DNA of 64,000 bases from an uncultured Dokdonia sp. (GTDB lineage: Bacteria > Bacteroidota > Bacteroidia > Flavobacteriales > Flavobacteriaceae): NCBI GenBank assembly GCA_938002835.1, contig CALKZS010000007.1, forward strand, positions 20,061 to 84,060, read 5' to 3'. Shown one piece after another: positions 19,271 through 31,479 of the stretch. Both the position numbers and the translations under genes were made by a program. Position 1 is the stretch's first letter; each line of letters opens with the position of its first letter. The notes beneath the pieces were generated by a model. That model was not told the origin of the DNA and searched no databases. It saw only the letters and a program-made list of their open reading frames with translations.

Positions 19271-19278
19271 TATTTTTG
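19271..19278 (+). promoter_or_regulatory. Putative Bacteroidota -7 element (TAnnTTTG) for tRNA-Glu
   Basis: TATTTTTG upstream of the first tRNA-Glu. Confidence 0.55.
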
Positions 19279-19304
19279 CATCCGCAATTCAAACAATTGT
19301 TCTA

Positions 19305-19376
19305 GGCCCGTTCGTCTATCGGCTAGGACGCCAGGTTTTCATCCTGGTAAGAGGGGTTCGATTCCCCTACGGGCTA
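19305..19376 (+). tRNA. tRNA-Glu (anticodon TTC)
   Basis: GGCCCGTTCGTCTATCGGCTAGGACGCCAGGTTTTCATCCTGG...GGTTCGATTCCCCTACGGGCTA cloverleaf. Confidence 0.97.
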
Positions 19377-19421
19377 CAATTTTTTTGATAAGTTTTTTTT
19401 AATAAAACTTATATGTTTCTA

Positions 19422-19493
19422 GGCCCGTTCGTCTATCGGCTAGGACGCCAGGTTTTCATCCTGGTAAGAGGGGTTCGATTCCCCTACGGGCTA
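19422..19493 (+). tRNA. tRNA-Glu (anticodon TTC), identical second copy
   Basis: Sequence identical to 19305-19376. Confidence 0.97.
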
Positions 19494-19525
19494 CAATTTT
19501 TTTATAATTTATTTAAAAAACAGTA

Positions 19526-19777
19526 ATGGCAAATCATAAGTCAGCTTTAAAAAGAATTAGAAGTAACGATGCTAAGCGTCTTAGAAATCGTTACCAGCAC
19601 AGAACGACTCGTAATGCAATAAAGAAATTGCGTGAGACTACTGACAAGAAAGATGCAGAAGCATTATTTCCTGCTGTTGCTTCAATGATTGATAAGCTTG
19701 CAAAGCGCAATGTTATTCACAATAACAAAGCAGCAAATTTAAAATCTAAACTTGCAAAACACATAGCAGCCCTTTAA
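19526..19777 (+). CDS. rpsT: 30S ribosomal protein S20
   Basis: [36 protein letters not shown]. Confidence 0.97.
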   Translation: MANHKSALKRIRSNDAKRLRNRYQHRTTRNAIKKLRETTDKKDAEALFPAVASMIDKLAKRNVIHNNKAANLKSKLAKHIAAL

Positions 19778-19859
19778 TAGCTGTTATTCTTACTATACTT
19801 TAAAAACTTCTATTATTTCTTTAGAAGTTTTTAAAGTTATAAAAAACGAGTATGTTTCC

Positions 19860-19873
19860 GCTTTCGCGAAAGC
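19860..19873. repeat. Dispersed palindrome GCTTTCGCGAAAGC
   Basis: Exact copy downstream of rpsT. Confidence 0.95.
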
Positions 19874-19990
19874 ATAAAAAACATACCCTTAAATAAATAA
19901 TTTTGTAGATTAGATCTACATCTGCTTAGGCTAACCTCTGACGAAACTCGTGTATGTTACCCCAAAGTAAACCCTTTTAACATCCATACA

Positions 19991-20341
19991 ATGGAAGATT
20001 TAGTAAAGTTTGTTCAAGACGAATTTGTAAAAAAGAATGATTTCCCAGAATTTTCAGCTGGTGACACAATCACTGTGTACTATGAAATTAAGGAAGGTGA
20101 AAAAAGTAGAACTCAGTTTTTTAGAGGTGTTGTTATACAACTAAGAGGCTCTGGAGCAACTCAGACGTTTACTATACGTAAAATGTCTGGAACAGTAGGA
20201 GTTGAACGTGTATTCCCCATTAACTTACCTGCAATCCAAAAAATTGAAATAAATAAAAGAGGTATTGTACGTCGTGCGCGTATCTTTTACTTTAGAGGTC
20301 TTACTGGTAAGAAAGCTCGTATTAAAGAAAGAAGAGGATAA
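19991..20341 (+). CDS. rplS: 50S ribosomal protein L19
   Basis: FPEFSAGDTITVYYEIKEGEKSRTQFFRGVVIQLRGSG. Confidence 0.97.
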   Translation: MEDLVKFVQDEFVKKNDFPEFSAGDTITVYYEIKEGEKSRTQFFRGVVIQLRGSGATQTFTIRKMSGTVGVERVFPINLPAIQKIEINKRGIVRRARIFYFRGLTGKKARIKERRG

Positions 20342-20366
20342 TCACTTCCATATTATAATATTTTTA

Positions 20367-20397
20367 AAAGTGCCATTATATAGTGGCACTTTTTTTA
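20367..20397 (+). terminator. Rho-independent terminator after rplS
   Basis: AAAGTGCCATTATATAGTGGCACTTTTTTT. Confidence 0.88.
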
Positions 20398-20560
20398 TTC
20401 GTTATATTTAAAAATAATGATTGTCAAAAATTTGTAATACCTACCATAAAAACCCATTATATTCAGTTATAAATGTATTGTATTTAACAAACATTGTTTT
20501 TTACGTTAAATATATACGATTATGACCATATAAGAATTGCATATAACACTCACTATACGC

Positions 20561-20568
20561 TATATTTG
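20561..20568 (+). promoter_or_regulatory. Putative -7 element TATATTTG upstream of icd
   Basis: TAnnTTTG with TTG about 20 bp upstream (20536-20538). Confidence 0.6.
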
Positions 20569-20620
20569 CAAGCTCCTTAAAAAGGAAAATTGCAATTAAT
20601 TACTTAAAAAAATACAATAA

Positions 20621-22843
<2,223 letters not shown>

Positions 22844-22854
22844 GATATTTAATA

Positions 22855-22870
22855 CGCTTTCGCGAAAGCG
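22855..22870. repeat. Dispersed palindrome CGCTTTCGCGAAAGCG
   Basis: Exact copy 11 bp after the icd stop. Confidence 0.95.
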
Positions 22871-22889
22871 TACTTTTTACTATACATAC

Positions 22890-22926
22890 AAAAAAGTCTC
22901 TTCATTATTTTGAAGAGACTTTTTTA
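22890..22926 (+). terminator. Rho-independent terminator after icd
   Basis: AAAAAAGTCTCTTCATTATTTTGAAGAGACTTTTTT. Confidence 0.85.
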
Positions 22927-23087
22927 CACAATAACATATTATTACAACAGCATATCTTTCTTATAAATTAAAATCTTTGACAAACTATTTATTAGTAGGC
23001 TTCAAGAAAATAACTCAAAACTTATTTTATACTATAATTAATCATAAATAAGTTAATAGTCTGTAATTTTATGCTAAAAATTTCAGG

Positions 23088-25457
23088 ATGAGAAAAATCT
23101 TTACAGTTATACTCATTTGTATTACTACTATACAAATTATAGCTCAAGAAAAATATACTTTAAGTGGCACCATAACAGATGCTGAAAGTAACGAGACACT
23201 CATAGGGGTTTCTATTCTCTTTCCCGAACTATCTAATGGTGTGGTTACAAATTCATATGGTTTTTATAGTATTACTTTACCAGCAGGGATATATAATGTT
23301 CAAGTAAGTTATTTGGGGTATAGTACTATTACAAAATCCATCACACTTTCTAAAAATATACGTAGCAATTTTGCTTTAGAACAATCACTAGAATCACTAG
23401 ACGAAGTAGTTATAGAAGAAAAAGTAGAACGAGTACGTATCCGTAAACCACAAATGAGTGTTAATGCATTGAGTGCGGAAACCATAAAAGATATTCCTGT
23501 GGTTTTAGGTGAAGCAGATGTTATAAAAGCTATTTTATTACTACCTGGTGTTACCAGTGCTGGTGAAGGAGCCTCTGGTTTTAATGTAAGAGGAGGTGCT
23601 GCAGATCAAAATTTAATACTGCTTGACGAGGCTACTATTTTTAACTCTTCACATCTCTTTGGTTTTTTCTCAGTATTTAATCCAGATGCTATCAAAGATT
23701 TAAAATTGTACAAAGGAGGAATTCCTGCTCGTTATGGAGGTAGAGTATCTTCTGTATTGGATATTTATCAAAAAGAAGGAAATAGCAAAGAATTTAAAGT
23801 AAATGGCGGTATAGGAGCTGTTGCAAGTAGACTTCTTGTAGAAGGCCCTATTATTAAAGATAAGGCCGCTTTCCTTTTTGGAGGTAGAGCTTCTTATGCA
23901 CATCTCTTTTTACCTCTTTTTGATTTAAACAATAGCGCATATTTTTATGATCTCAATACAAAAATTAATTATAAGATTAACAATAACAACAGTTTATACC
24001 TCTCAGGGTATTTTGGTCGTGATTTATTTAGTATTGATGAAAGCTTTAGAAATGTATATGGAAATGCCGTAGGAAACCTTAGATGGAACCACATTTTTTC
24101 TGACAAGTTATTTTCTAATGCATCACTTATATATAGTGATTATGATTATGGATTAGATCTAGATTTTGTAGGTTTTGAATGGGACTCTGGCATCACTAAT
24201 ATCAATGCAAAATATGATGTTACATATTATGCAAATGAAAAGTTTAAAATTTACGCTGGTCTTAATAATTTATACTACACTTTTAACCCAGGACGAATAC
24301 AACCTAATGGTCCAGATTCTGGTATAGTAGAAGATCAACTCACTAAGAAATTTGCAAATGAGTTTGCTGCATATATAGATATAGAACATAAAGTGACTCA
24401 AGACTTATCACTTGAATATGGATTACGATACAGTAATTTTATAAGGCTTGGACAAGATGAAATCAATGTATACCGCAATAATGAAGCAGTCATTTTTGAT
24501 CCTCTTTTATTAATCTATCAAGGTGCAGATCCCATAGGTGTTCAAAATCCATCTAGAAGTGATCAACTTGCTACTTTTGATGCCCTTGAGCCTAGGCTAG
24601 CTGCTTCTTATGCTTTTAATGATAACACCTCAATAAAGGCAAGCTATACTAGATTAGTGCAATATTTACACTTATTGTCAAACACAAGCTCTCCTACTCC
24701 ACTTGATATTTGGACACCTAGTGGACCTTTTATAGATCCGCAAAAGTTAGATCAATTTGCTGTAGGCTATTTTAAAAATTTCTATGCTGGAAATAAAGAA
24801 TATACGCTAGAAACAGAAGTTTTTTACAAAAGCATTGATAATCGCATAGATTATATAGATGGTGCCCAACTTATCGCAAATGATGCTATTGAGCAAGTGA
24901 TCTTACAGGGAGAAGCAAGAGCTTATGGTCTTGAGTTTTTATTACGTAAAAATGAAGGGAAATTAAAAGGTTTTCTTGCATACACACTATCTAAATCTGA
25001 GCAAAGAACACCAGGGAGAACACCTGAAGAATTGGGGATTAATGGTGGAGAGTGGTATAATACTCCTTATGATAAAACGCACGATATCTCAATGAATCTT
25101 AGTTACTCTTTGAGTGATAAATGGAAATTTGGGAGTAATTTCTTATTTCAAACAGGACAACCTACTAATTTCCCAACAGGGCAATTTGAATTTCAAGGTA
25201 TTACAATCCCAACATTTGGACTCCGTAATGAACAACGACTACCAGAATATCATAGGCTAGATATAAGTGCTACGCTCACTCCAAAAGCAAACCTAGGGAG
25301 AAAGAGACAATCTGAATGGGTTTTTAGTGTCTATAATATATATAATCGCCGCAATGCTGCTTCTATAAACTTTAGACAAAATGAAGGTGCTAATGAAGCT
25401 ATACGGACTTCTATTTTTGGTATTATTCCGTCTGTGACTTATAATTTTAAATTTTAA
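23088..25457 (+). CDS. TonB-dependent receptor with N-terminal carboxypeptidase-regulatory-like domain
   Basis: YTLSGTITDAESNETLIGVSILFPE..., plug domain GFNVRGGAADQNLILLDEATIFNSSHLFGFFSVF. Confidence 0.93.
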   Translation: MRKIFTVILICITTIQIIAQEKYTLSGTITDAESNETLIGVSILFPELSNGVVTNSYGFYSITLPAGIYNVQVSYLGYSTITKSITLSKNIRSNFALEQSLESLDEVVIEEKVERVRIRKPQMSVNALSAETIKDIPVVLGEADVIKAILLLPGVTSAGEGASGFNVRGGAADQNLILLDEATIFNSSHLFGFFSVFNPDAIKDLKLYKGGIPARYGGRVSSVLDIYQKEGNSKEFKVNGGIGAVASRLLVEGPIIKDKAAFLFGGRASYAHLFLPLFDLNNSAYFYDLNTKINYKINNNNSLYLSGYFGRDLFSIDESFRNVYGNAVGNLRWNHIFSDKLFSNASLIYSDYDYGLDLDFVGFEWDSGITNINAKYDVTYYANEKFKIYAGLNNLYYTFNPGRIQPNGPDSGIVEDQLTKKFANEFAAYIDIEHKVTQDLSLEYGLRYSNFIRLGQDEINVYRNNEAVIFDPLLLIYQGADPIGVQNPSRSDQLATFDALEPRLAASYAFNDNTSIKASYTRLVQYLHLLSNTSSPTPLDIWTPSGPFIDPQKLDQFAVGYFKNFYAGNKEYTLETEVFYKSIDNRIDYIDGAQLIANDAIEQVILQGEARAYGLEFLLRKNEGKLKGFLAYTLSKSEQRTPGRTPEELGINGGEWYNTPYDKTHDISMNLSYSLSDKWKFGSNFLFQTGQPTNFPTGQFEFQGITIPTFGLRNEQRLPEYHRLDISATLTPKANLGRKRQSEWVFSVYNIYNRRNAASINFRQNEGANEAIRTSIFGIIPSVTYNFKF

Positions 25458-25461
25458 AACA

Positions 25462-26343
25462 ATGAGATATATATCACTTTTAATATTGATACTGTTTACT
25501 TGTTCTTGTGAAGATATAATAGATGTAGATCTTGATAATGACGAACCGCGTCTTATTGTAGATGCATTGGTACGTATAGATACTTCTCAAGAATTTACAG
25601 AAGCAAATATAAGAGTCTCTTTAAGTTCTTCATTTTTTGGAGAGATAGAGCCTGCTTTAATTGAAAGTATGGAAATGCAAAACCCCATATCTGGTAGTTC
25701 TGTTCCATATGAACCCATCCCAGAAGAGCCTGGTTTATATAGACCTTTTGCCATTTTTGGTTCTCCAGTGGCTAATAATATGATACAAACTAGCTGGCTT
25801 ACAAACCCGGAAGAACCCATTACACTCTTTGTAAGATATGATGATCAATTATATATTGCGAGAACTTCATTTGTGCCTAGTGTCCCTATTGATAATTTAG
25901 AACAAGGAGATGGTGAGCTTTTTAGTGACGATACTACTGAGGTAGAAATTACCTATACAGATGTTGAAGATAGAGATGATTTCTATGTAATAGATTTTGA
26001 TTTTAATGAGTTCATAGCTTCAGAAGATCGATTTTATGCTGGACAACAATTTTCTTTTTCGTACTTCTATGATGAGCAATTACAAAGTGGCCAGGAAGTA
26101 AACATTAGTATTTTAGGGGCAGATCAATCTTTTTTTGATTATATAAATGGACTACTGGAACAGAGCCAGCAAGGACAAAATGGCCCCTTTCAAACGCCTA
26201 CTGCCACTGTAAGAGGTAACTTTTTAAATGCTACAGGAATAGATAACATAGATATTTTTAATAATACCGCAAGACCAGATGCCTTTATTTTGGGGTATTT
26301 CTCACTTTCGCAAGAGCATACTAGTTCTATTGTGATTGAATAA
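25462..26343 (+). CDS. DUF4249 family lipoprotein
   Basis: CSCEDIIDVDLDNDEPRLIVDALVRID. Confidence 0.87.
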   Translation: MRYISLLILILFTCSCEDIIDVDLDNDEPRLIVDALVRIDTSQEFTEANIRVSLSSSFFGEIEPALIESMEMQNPISGSSVPYEPIPEEPGLYRPFAIFGSPVANNMIQTSWLTNPEEPITLFVRYDDQLYIARTSFVPSVPIDNLEQGDGELFSDDTTEVEITYTDVEDRDDFYVIDFDFNEFIASEDRFYAGQQFSFSYFYDEQLQSGQEVNISILGADQSFFDYINGLLEQSQQGQNGPFQTPTATVRGNFLNATGIDNIDIFNNTARPDAFILGYFSLSQEHTSSIVIE

Positions 26344-26349
26344 AATTAT

Positions 26350-27216
26350 ATGAAAAAATATACCCAATTATTAACAACATTACTAATCTTATTTTGTTTA
26401 AGTTGTGAAGACGAAATAGAAGTTGATTTTGAAAACTCAGAAGAACGTCTCATTGTAGATGCATTGATTGAAGTAGAAACAACTAGTGATATGACCTTTG
26501 CTAGTATTCTTATCAGAAAAACTGCTCCCTTTGATCAAGAAGGAAGATTGGAAGGAGCTTTAATAACAAATATTACTCTACAAAACTCTGTTACTGGGGA
26601 GTTTATATTTTATGATTCTAATAATGAATCTGGCCAATATAATCCTATTGAAGGTCAAGAGTCAGAAGTTTCTCAACAGAGTGTAGAAACTAGCTTTTTT
26701 ACAACACAAAACGCTAATTATATTTTGAGATTTGATTATAAGGAGAACTCTTATATAGCTTTCAGCAATTTAGCCTTTTCATCTCCAATAACAATAGAAC
26801 AAACAACTAACATAAATAGTCTAGAAAGAGAAGTTACAGTGAGATTTGAAGATATTGAAAATCAAGAAAATTACTACATTATTGAGTTTGATGGTCGGAC
26901 TTTTTTAACAGCCTCAGATCGGTTTTTTGAAAATGGAGAAGCAATTATATCTTTCAATAGATCTTTAGATAATTCTGAAGATACGAGAACTGAATCCGTA
27001 AGAAATATTGGTGCTGATGTAGAATTTTTCAATTATTTTAATGCTATTTTACAGCAAAGTGATCAGGGTGACCCTAACTTCCAGATACCAAGAACAACAA
27101 TTAGAGGAAATATTGTTAAAATAGAAAATGGCATTCCTTCAGAAGATATAGATAATTTTCCATTAGGGTACTTTACTATATCCGAAAAGTATACAGATAC
27201 TATTGTAATCGAATAA
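26350..27216 (+). CDS. DUF4249 family lipoprotein (paralog of preceding gene)
   Basis: LSCEDEIEVDFENSEERLIVDALIEVE; tandem homolog of 25462-26343. Confidence 0.87.
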   Translation: MKKYTQLLTTLLILFCLSCEDEIEVDFENSEERLIVDALIEVETTSDMTFASILIRKTAPFDQEGRLEGALITNITLQNSVTGEFIFYDSNNESGQYNPIEGQESEVSQQSVETSFFTTQNANYILRFDYKENSYIAFSNLAFSSPITIEQTTNINSLEREVTVRFEDIENQENYYIIEFDGRTFLTASDRFFENGEAIISFNRSLDNSEDTRTESVRNIGADVEFFNYFNAILQQSDQGDPNFQIPRTTIRGNIVKIENGIPSEDIDNFPLGYFTISEKYTDTIVIE

Positions 27217-27236
27217 AATTATTAAGTTTTTACACA

Positions 27237-27249
27237 CTTTTGCGAAAGC
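27237..27249. repeat. Degenerate copy of dispersed palindrome (CTTTTGCGAAAGC)
   Basis: Located 20 bp after the CDS stop. Confidence 0.6.
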
Positions 27250-27309
27250 ATAACAATAAAACATACTCTTTTTCATTATTAGTATTGATTGACTACATTA
27301 GCTATATAT

Positions 27310-29013
27310 ATGACGCAACGGTTTATATTTTTATTTTTTATACATATACAGTGCTGGAATATGCTAGCACAAAAAGATATCCCTAAAAATTATTTTGTAA
27401 ATCCACTAGACGGCTCGATGGTGGTTGCTGGTACTTTTGGTGAGTTACGTAGTAATCATTTTCATAGTGGTCTAGACCTTAAGACACAACAACGTCAAGG
27501 ACTTCCCGTATATGCGAGTGCTTCTGGAACAGTGAGTCGCATAAAGATCTCACATTATGGTTATGGAAAAGCTTTGTACGTTTTGCACCCTAACGGGTAT
27601 ACTACTGTATATGCACATTTACAAAAGTTTTCTCCTGAAATAGAAGCATATGTAAAAGCAGCGCAGTATAAGAAAGAGAAATTTGAAATAGAACTCTTCC
27701 CTAAAAGTGGTGTTCTTAGTATTAATCAAGGCGAAATACTAGCATATAGTGGAAATACAGGAAGTAGCGGCGGACCTCATTTACATTTTGAAATACGTGA
27801 TAGCAATGCTCGACCTATGAATCCTTTTCTTTTTGGACTTGCTGCTAAAGATACTAGAATACCTACTATTAATGAATTATATGCATACCCTTTAGATGAA
27901 GAAAGTGTTATAAATAAAAGCGGGAATCCTATTTCTTTACGACTTACTAAAAAACCCGATGGTTCATTTCAATCAGAAAGTATCAAAGCAAAAGGAGCAA
28001 TAGGTTTTTCTATCGGCACAATAGATCAACAAGACTTAGCAAATAACAAAAATGGTATCTATATTATTGAAACTAGTCTCAATGGAGAGACTAATTTTGA
28101 GCTTAAGATGGATAAATTTTCTTTTGCAGAAACACGTTACCTAAATCGAATGATAGACTATAAACTTCATAAAGAAAAACGAAAAAGGGTACAGAAATTA
28201 TTTATAGAAAAAAATAATCCATTGAGTATATATACTACTCATAAAGATAATGGTGTTATACATATAGAAGATAGTCTTTCGTATCAATATAAAATAGACG
28301 TAAAAGATTATGCAGGCAATACTGTAAAAATAAACATTCCTATTACTGGAAGTAGTGATAGTATACAGATACCTCGTGTCATCACAAAAACAGATGATTA
28401 TATATATAGTGATCAAGGATATAATTATAACGAGGGTCGATATGAAGTGTATATCCCTAAAAATGCTTTGTATGAAGATACTTATCTAGATATCAATGTA
28501 CAAGATGATAAACTCAACCTTCACAACAATACAATTCCAGTACATAAAAATATTATAATCTCTTATGATTTATCTAATTACAAAAAAAATGATAGAGATA
28601 AACTCTATTTAGGTAGATTGAACTGGAAAGATCAAGCATATTATAACAGCTCTCGTATAGTAGGTGATAAATTACAAATAAGCACTAGAATATTGGGCAC
28701 CTATGCACTTGCAAAAGATGCAACACCTCCTGTTATAACTCCTATAAATATTACTCCTAAAAAATGGATGTCTAAATATAGATATATCACATTAGAAATA
28801 GAAGATGAAGATAGCGGCATAAAAGGGTATAGAGCTACTGTAAATGGCAAATTCATATTGTTAGAATATGACCCCAAAACAAAAAAACTTACACACGATT
28901 TTAATGATGGTATTATAACAGATACCGAAAACTTATTTAAACTTATTGTGACAGATAATGTAGGAAATAACACTATTTTTGAAACCACATTTTTTAGAAA
29001 AAACTCACGTTGA
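27310..29013 (+). CDS. M23 family metallopeptidase
   Basis: HSGLDLKTQQRQGLPVYASASGTV..., GNTGSSGGPHLHFEIRD LytM motifs; ATG at 27310 preferred over TTG at 27289. Confidence 0.9.
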   Translation: MTQRFIFLFFIHIQCWNMLAQKDIPKNYFVNPLDGSMVVAGTFGELRSNHFHSGLDLKTQQRQGLPVYASASGTVSRIKISHYGYGKALYVLHPNGYTTVYAHLQKFSPEIEAYVKAAQYKKEKFEIELFPKSGVLSINQGEILAYSGNTGSSGGPHLHFEIRDSNARPMNPFLFGLAAKDTRIPTINELYAYPLDEESVINKSGNPISLRLTKKPDGSFQSESIKAKGAIGFSIGTIDQQDLANNKNGIYIIETSLNGETNFELKMDKFSFAETRYLNRMIDYKLHKEKRKRVQKLFIEKNNPLSIYTTHKDNGVIHIEDSLSYQYKIDVKDYAGNTVKINIPITGSSDSIQIPRVITKTDDYIYSDQGYNYNEGRYEVYIPKNALYEDTYLDINVQDDKLNLHNNTIPVHKNIIISYDLSNYKKNDRDKLYLGRLNWKDQAYYNSSRIVGDKLQISTRILGTYALAKDATPPVITPINITPKKWMSKYRYITLEIEDEDSGIKGYRATVNGKFILLEYDPKTKKLTHDFNDGIITDTENLFKLIVTDNVGNNTIFETTFFRKNSR

Positions 29014-31478
29014 AAAACTACTATATAACCATAGCAATTATACTTTTTGCTTTTTTAAATCTACATTCTCAAACAGCTACCATACGTGGTATTGTTACAG
29101 ATGAAGACCAGTTACCACTGTCTAATGTTGTTGTAAGTTATAGTAGTAAAGGCACTACAACTAACAACAATGGCTTTTACATCATAAAAATTCCAGCAAA
29201 TCAAGAAGTTAATATAACATATACTCTCTTAGGGTTAAAAAAGATAACTCAAACTTTTAATGCTGCTCCTAACGTAGAGATAGAGTTTAACCCTATTCTT
29301 ACCTCAGATATCGAGCAACTAAGCACTGTTGTATTAAGTACTACTCCCCGAGAACGAATAGAAGGAATTATAACTTTATCACCAGAAGCTATTAGAAAAA
29401 TTCCTGGCGCAAATGCTGGTGTTGAAAATTTATTAAAATCACTCCCTGGAATTAGTAATAACAATGAACTAAGCTCCCAATATTCTGTGAGAGGAGGAAA
29501 CTTTGATGAAAACTTAGTGTACGTAAATGAAATCGAGGTTTATAGACCCTTTTTAGTACGTTCTGGACAACAGGAGGGATTGAGTTTTGTAAACAGCGAC
29601 CTTGTTCAAAATGTCTCTTTTAGTGCTGGTGGATTCCAGGCTAAATATGGAGATAAACTCTCATCTGTTTTAGATATTACATATAGACGACCTTCAGGTT
29701 TTGGAGCAAGTGTAGATGCTAGTCTATTGGGAGGAAGTATTTCTGTAGAAGGTATTTCAAAAAATGGAAGATTTACAGCCCTTAATGGTTTTAGATATAG
29801 AGATAATAGCTTGCTGGTAGATGCTAGACAAACTGAAACTAATTTTAGACCTCGATTCTTTGATGCGCAATCATTTTTAACCTACAAGTTTTCTGATAAA
29901 TTTCAATTAGATTTCCTAGGTAACATTGCTATAAACGATTATGACTTTACCCCTTTAACTAGGCAAACTAATTTTGGAACAGTGTCAGATCCTATTGCAC
30001 TTATTGTTAATTATGAAGGACAAGAGCAAGATAAGTATGAAACCTATTTTGGAGCACTCAAAGGAACATATACTCTTAATGAACATACTACTCTAAAGTT
30101 TTTAGGATCTACGTATCACACTCAAGAACAAGAATTCTTTGACATTTTAGCAAATTATGAATTAGGTACCCCTAACACAAACATAGGTGATGAAGATCTT
30201 GGTGAGGTAGAGTTTACCCAGGCAATAGGGTCTCAACTCACACACGCGCGTAATGAACTAGATGCACTTTTTGTAAACGCAGCTTTCAAAGGCACATATC
30301 TTAAAGATGAAACTCAAATAGACTGGGGTGTAAAATATACACACGAAGATATAAGAGATCGATTAGAAGAGTTTGAAATTATAGACTCTGCAGGTTTTTC
30401 TATAAGACCACCTCTGCCCGATTTTGTAAATCAGCAGCCATTTGAGCCATTTGATGCACCTTTAGAGCCTTTTACAAACATAAGAGCACGTAATAACGTT
30501 CAAATAAATAGAGTTTCTGCATATGCTCAATATAGTAAACGTGCAGATTGGGGAGATAACGAAGTATGGATTAACGCTGGTATAAGAGCTCAACAATGGA
30601 CAGTAAGTGGTGAAGATATAGAAAGCAATACACAAGCCGTTGTGAGCCCAAGAATACAATTAAGTTTAAAACCAGACTGGAAAAAAGATATGGTTTTTAG
30701 ACTCTCTGGTGGTATCTACCAACAACCGCCATTATATAGGGAGCTTAGAGACTCTTTAGGACAAGTACGTCCTGATGTTAAGGCTCAAAAATCTTTTCAT
30801 ATTGTAACAGGTCTTGATTGGAGTTTTAATATTTGGGAACGTCCTTTTAAACTTGTCTCTGAAGCATATTATAAAGGCTTAGACGATGTAAATCCATATA
30901 CTCTAGAAAATGTACGTATTAGATACAGAGCAACTAATAATGCAGTAGCTAGAGCCTATGGTATTGAAACCCGACTCAATGGCGAATTTGTTCCTGGCAC
31001 AGAAAGCTGGATAAGTTTAGGTGTTTTAAAAACAGAAGAAAATATAGATGATAGAGGTTATATACCTAGACCTACAGACCAACGTCTTAAAGTTGCTTTA
31101 TTATTTCAAGACTATGCACCTAGAATTCCTAGTTTAAAATTATATATAAATATGGTATATCAAACAGGATTACCTGGTGGTTCTCCTAGTTTTGCAGATC
31201 CTTATGATTTTGAAACATTACCTAGACTTCCAGATTATTTTAGAGCAGATATGGGAGTAAACTATGTATTTACAGATGCTTCAAAACCTTTTGAAAAAGG
31301 ACACTGGCTTCATAACTTTAAGGAACTCACTGCAGGATTTGAGATCTATAATATTTTTGACAGACTTAACTCTATTACAAACACTTTTGTAAGAGATGCA
31401 AGTACACAACAACAATTTGCAATCCCAAATTTCTTAACCCCTAGAGTATTTAATATAAGATTATCGGCAAAGTTTTAA
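29010..31478 (+). CDS. TonB-dependent receptor
   Basis: RGIVTDEDQLPLSNVVVSYSSKGTTTNNNGFYIIKIP..., YSVRGGNFDENLVYVNEIEVYRPFLVRSGQQEGLSFVNSDLV; start as in ORF track (non-ATG, TTG). Confidence 0.92.
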   Translation: MKNYYITIAIILFAFLNLHSQTATIRGIVTDEDQLPLSNVVVSYSSKGTTTNNNGFYIIKIPANQEVNITYTLLGLKKITQTFNAAPNVEIEFNPILTSDIEQLSTVVLSTTPRERIEGIITLSPEAIRKIPGANAGVENLLKSLPGISNNNELSSQYSVRGGNFDENLVYVNEIEVYRPFLVRSGQQEGLSFVNSDLVQNVSFSAGGFQAKYGDKLSSVLDITYRRPSGFGASVDASLLGGSISVEGISKNGRFTALNGFRYRDNSLLVDARQTETNFRPRFFDAQSFLTYKFSDKFQLDFLGNIAINDYDFTPLTRQTNFGTVSDPIALIVNYEGQEQDKYETYFGALKGTYTLNEHTTLKFLGSTYHTQEQEFFDILANYELGTPNTNIGDEDLGEVEFTQAIGSQLTHARNELDALFVNAAFKGTYLKDETQIDWGVKYTHEDIRDRLEEFEIIDSAGFSIRPPLPDFVNQQPFEPFDAPLEPFTNIRARNNVQINRVSAYAQYSKRADWGDNEVWINAGIRAQQWTVSGEDIESNTQAVVSPRIQLSLKPDWKKDMVFRLSGGIYQQPPLYRELRDSLGQVRPDVKAQKSFHIVTGLDWSFNIWERPFKLVSEAYYKGLDDVNPYTLENVRIRYRATNNAVARAYGIETRLNGEFVPGTESWISLGVLKTEENIDDRGYIPRPTDQRLKVALLFQDYAPRIPSLKLYINMVYQTGLPGGSPSFADPYDFETLPRLPDYFRADMGVNYVFTDASKPFEKGHWLHNFKELTAGFEIYNIFDRLNSITNTFVRDASTQQQFAIPNFLTPRVFNIRLSAKF

Positions 31479-31479
31479 T

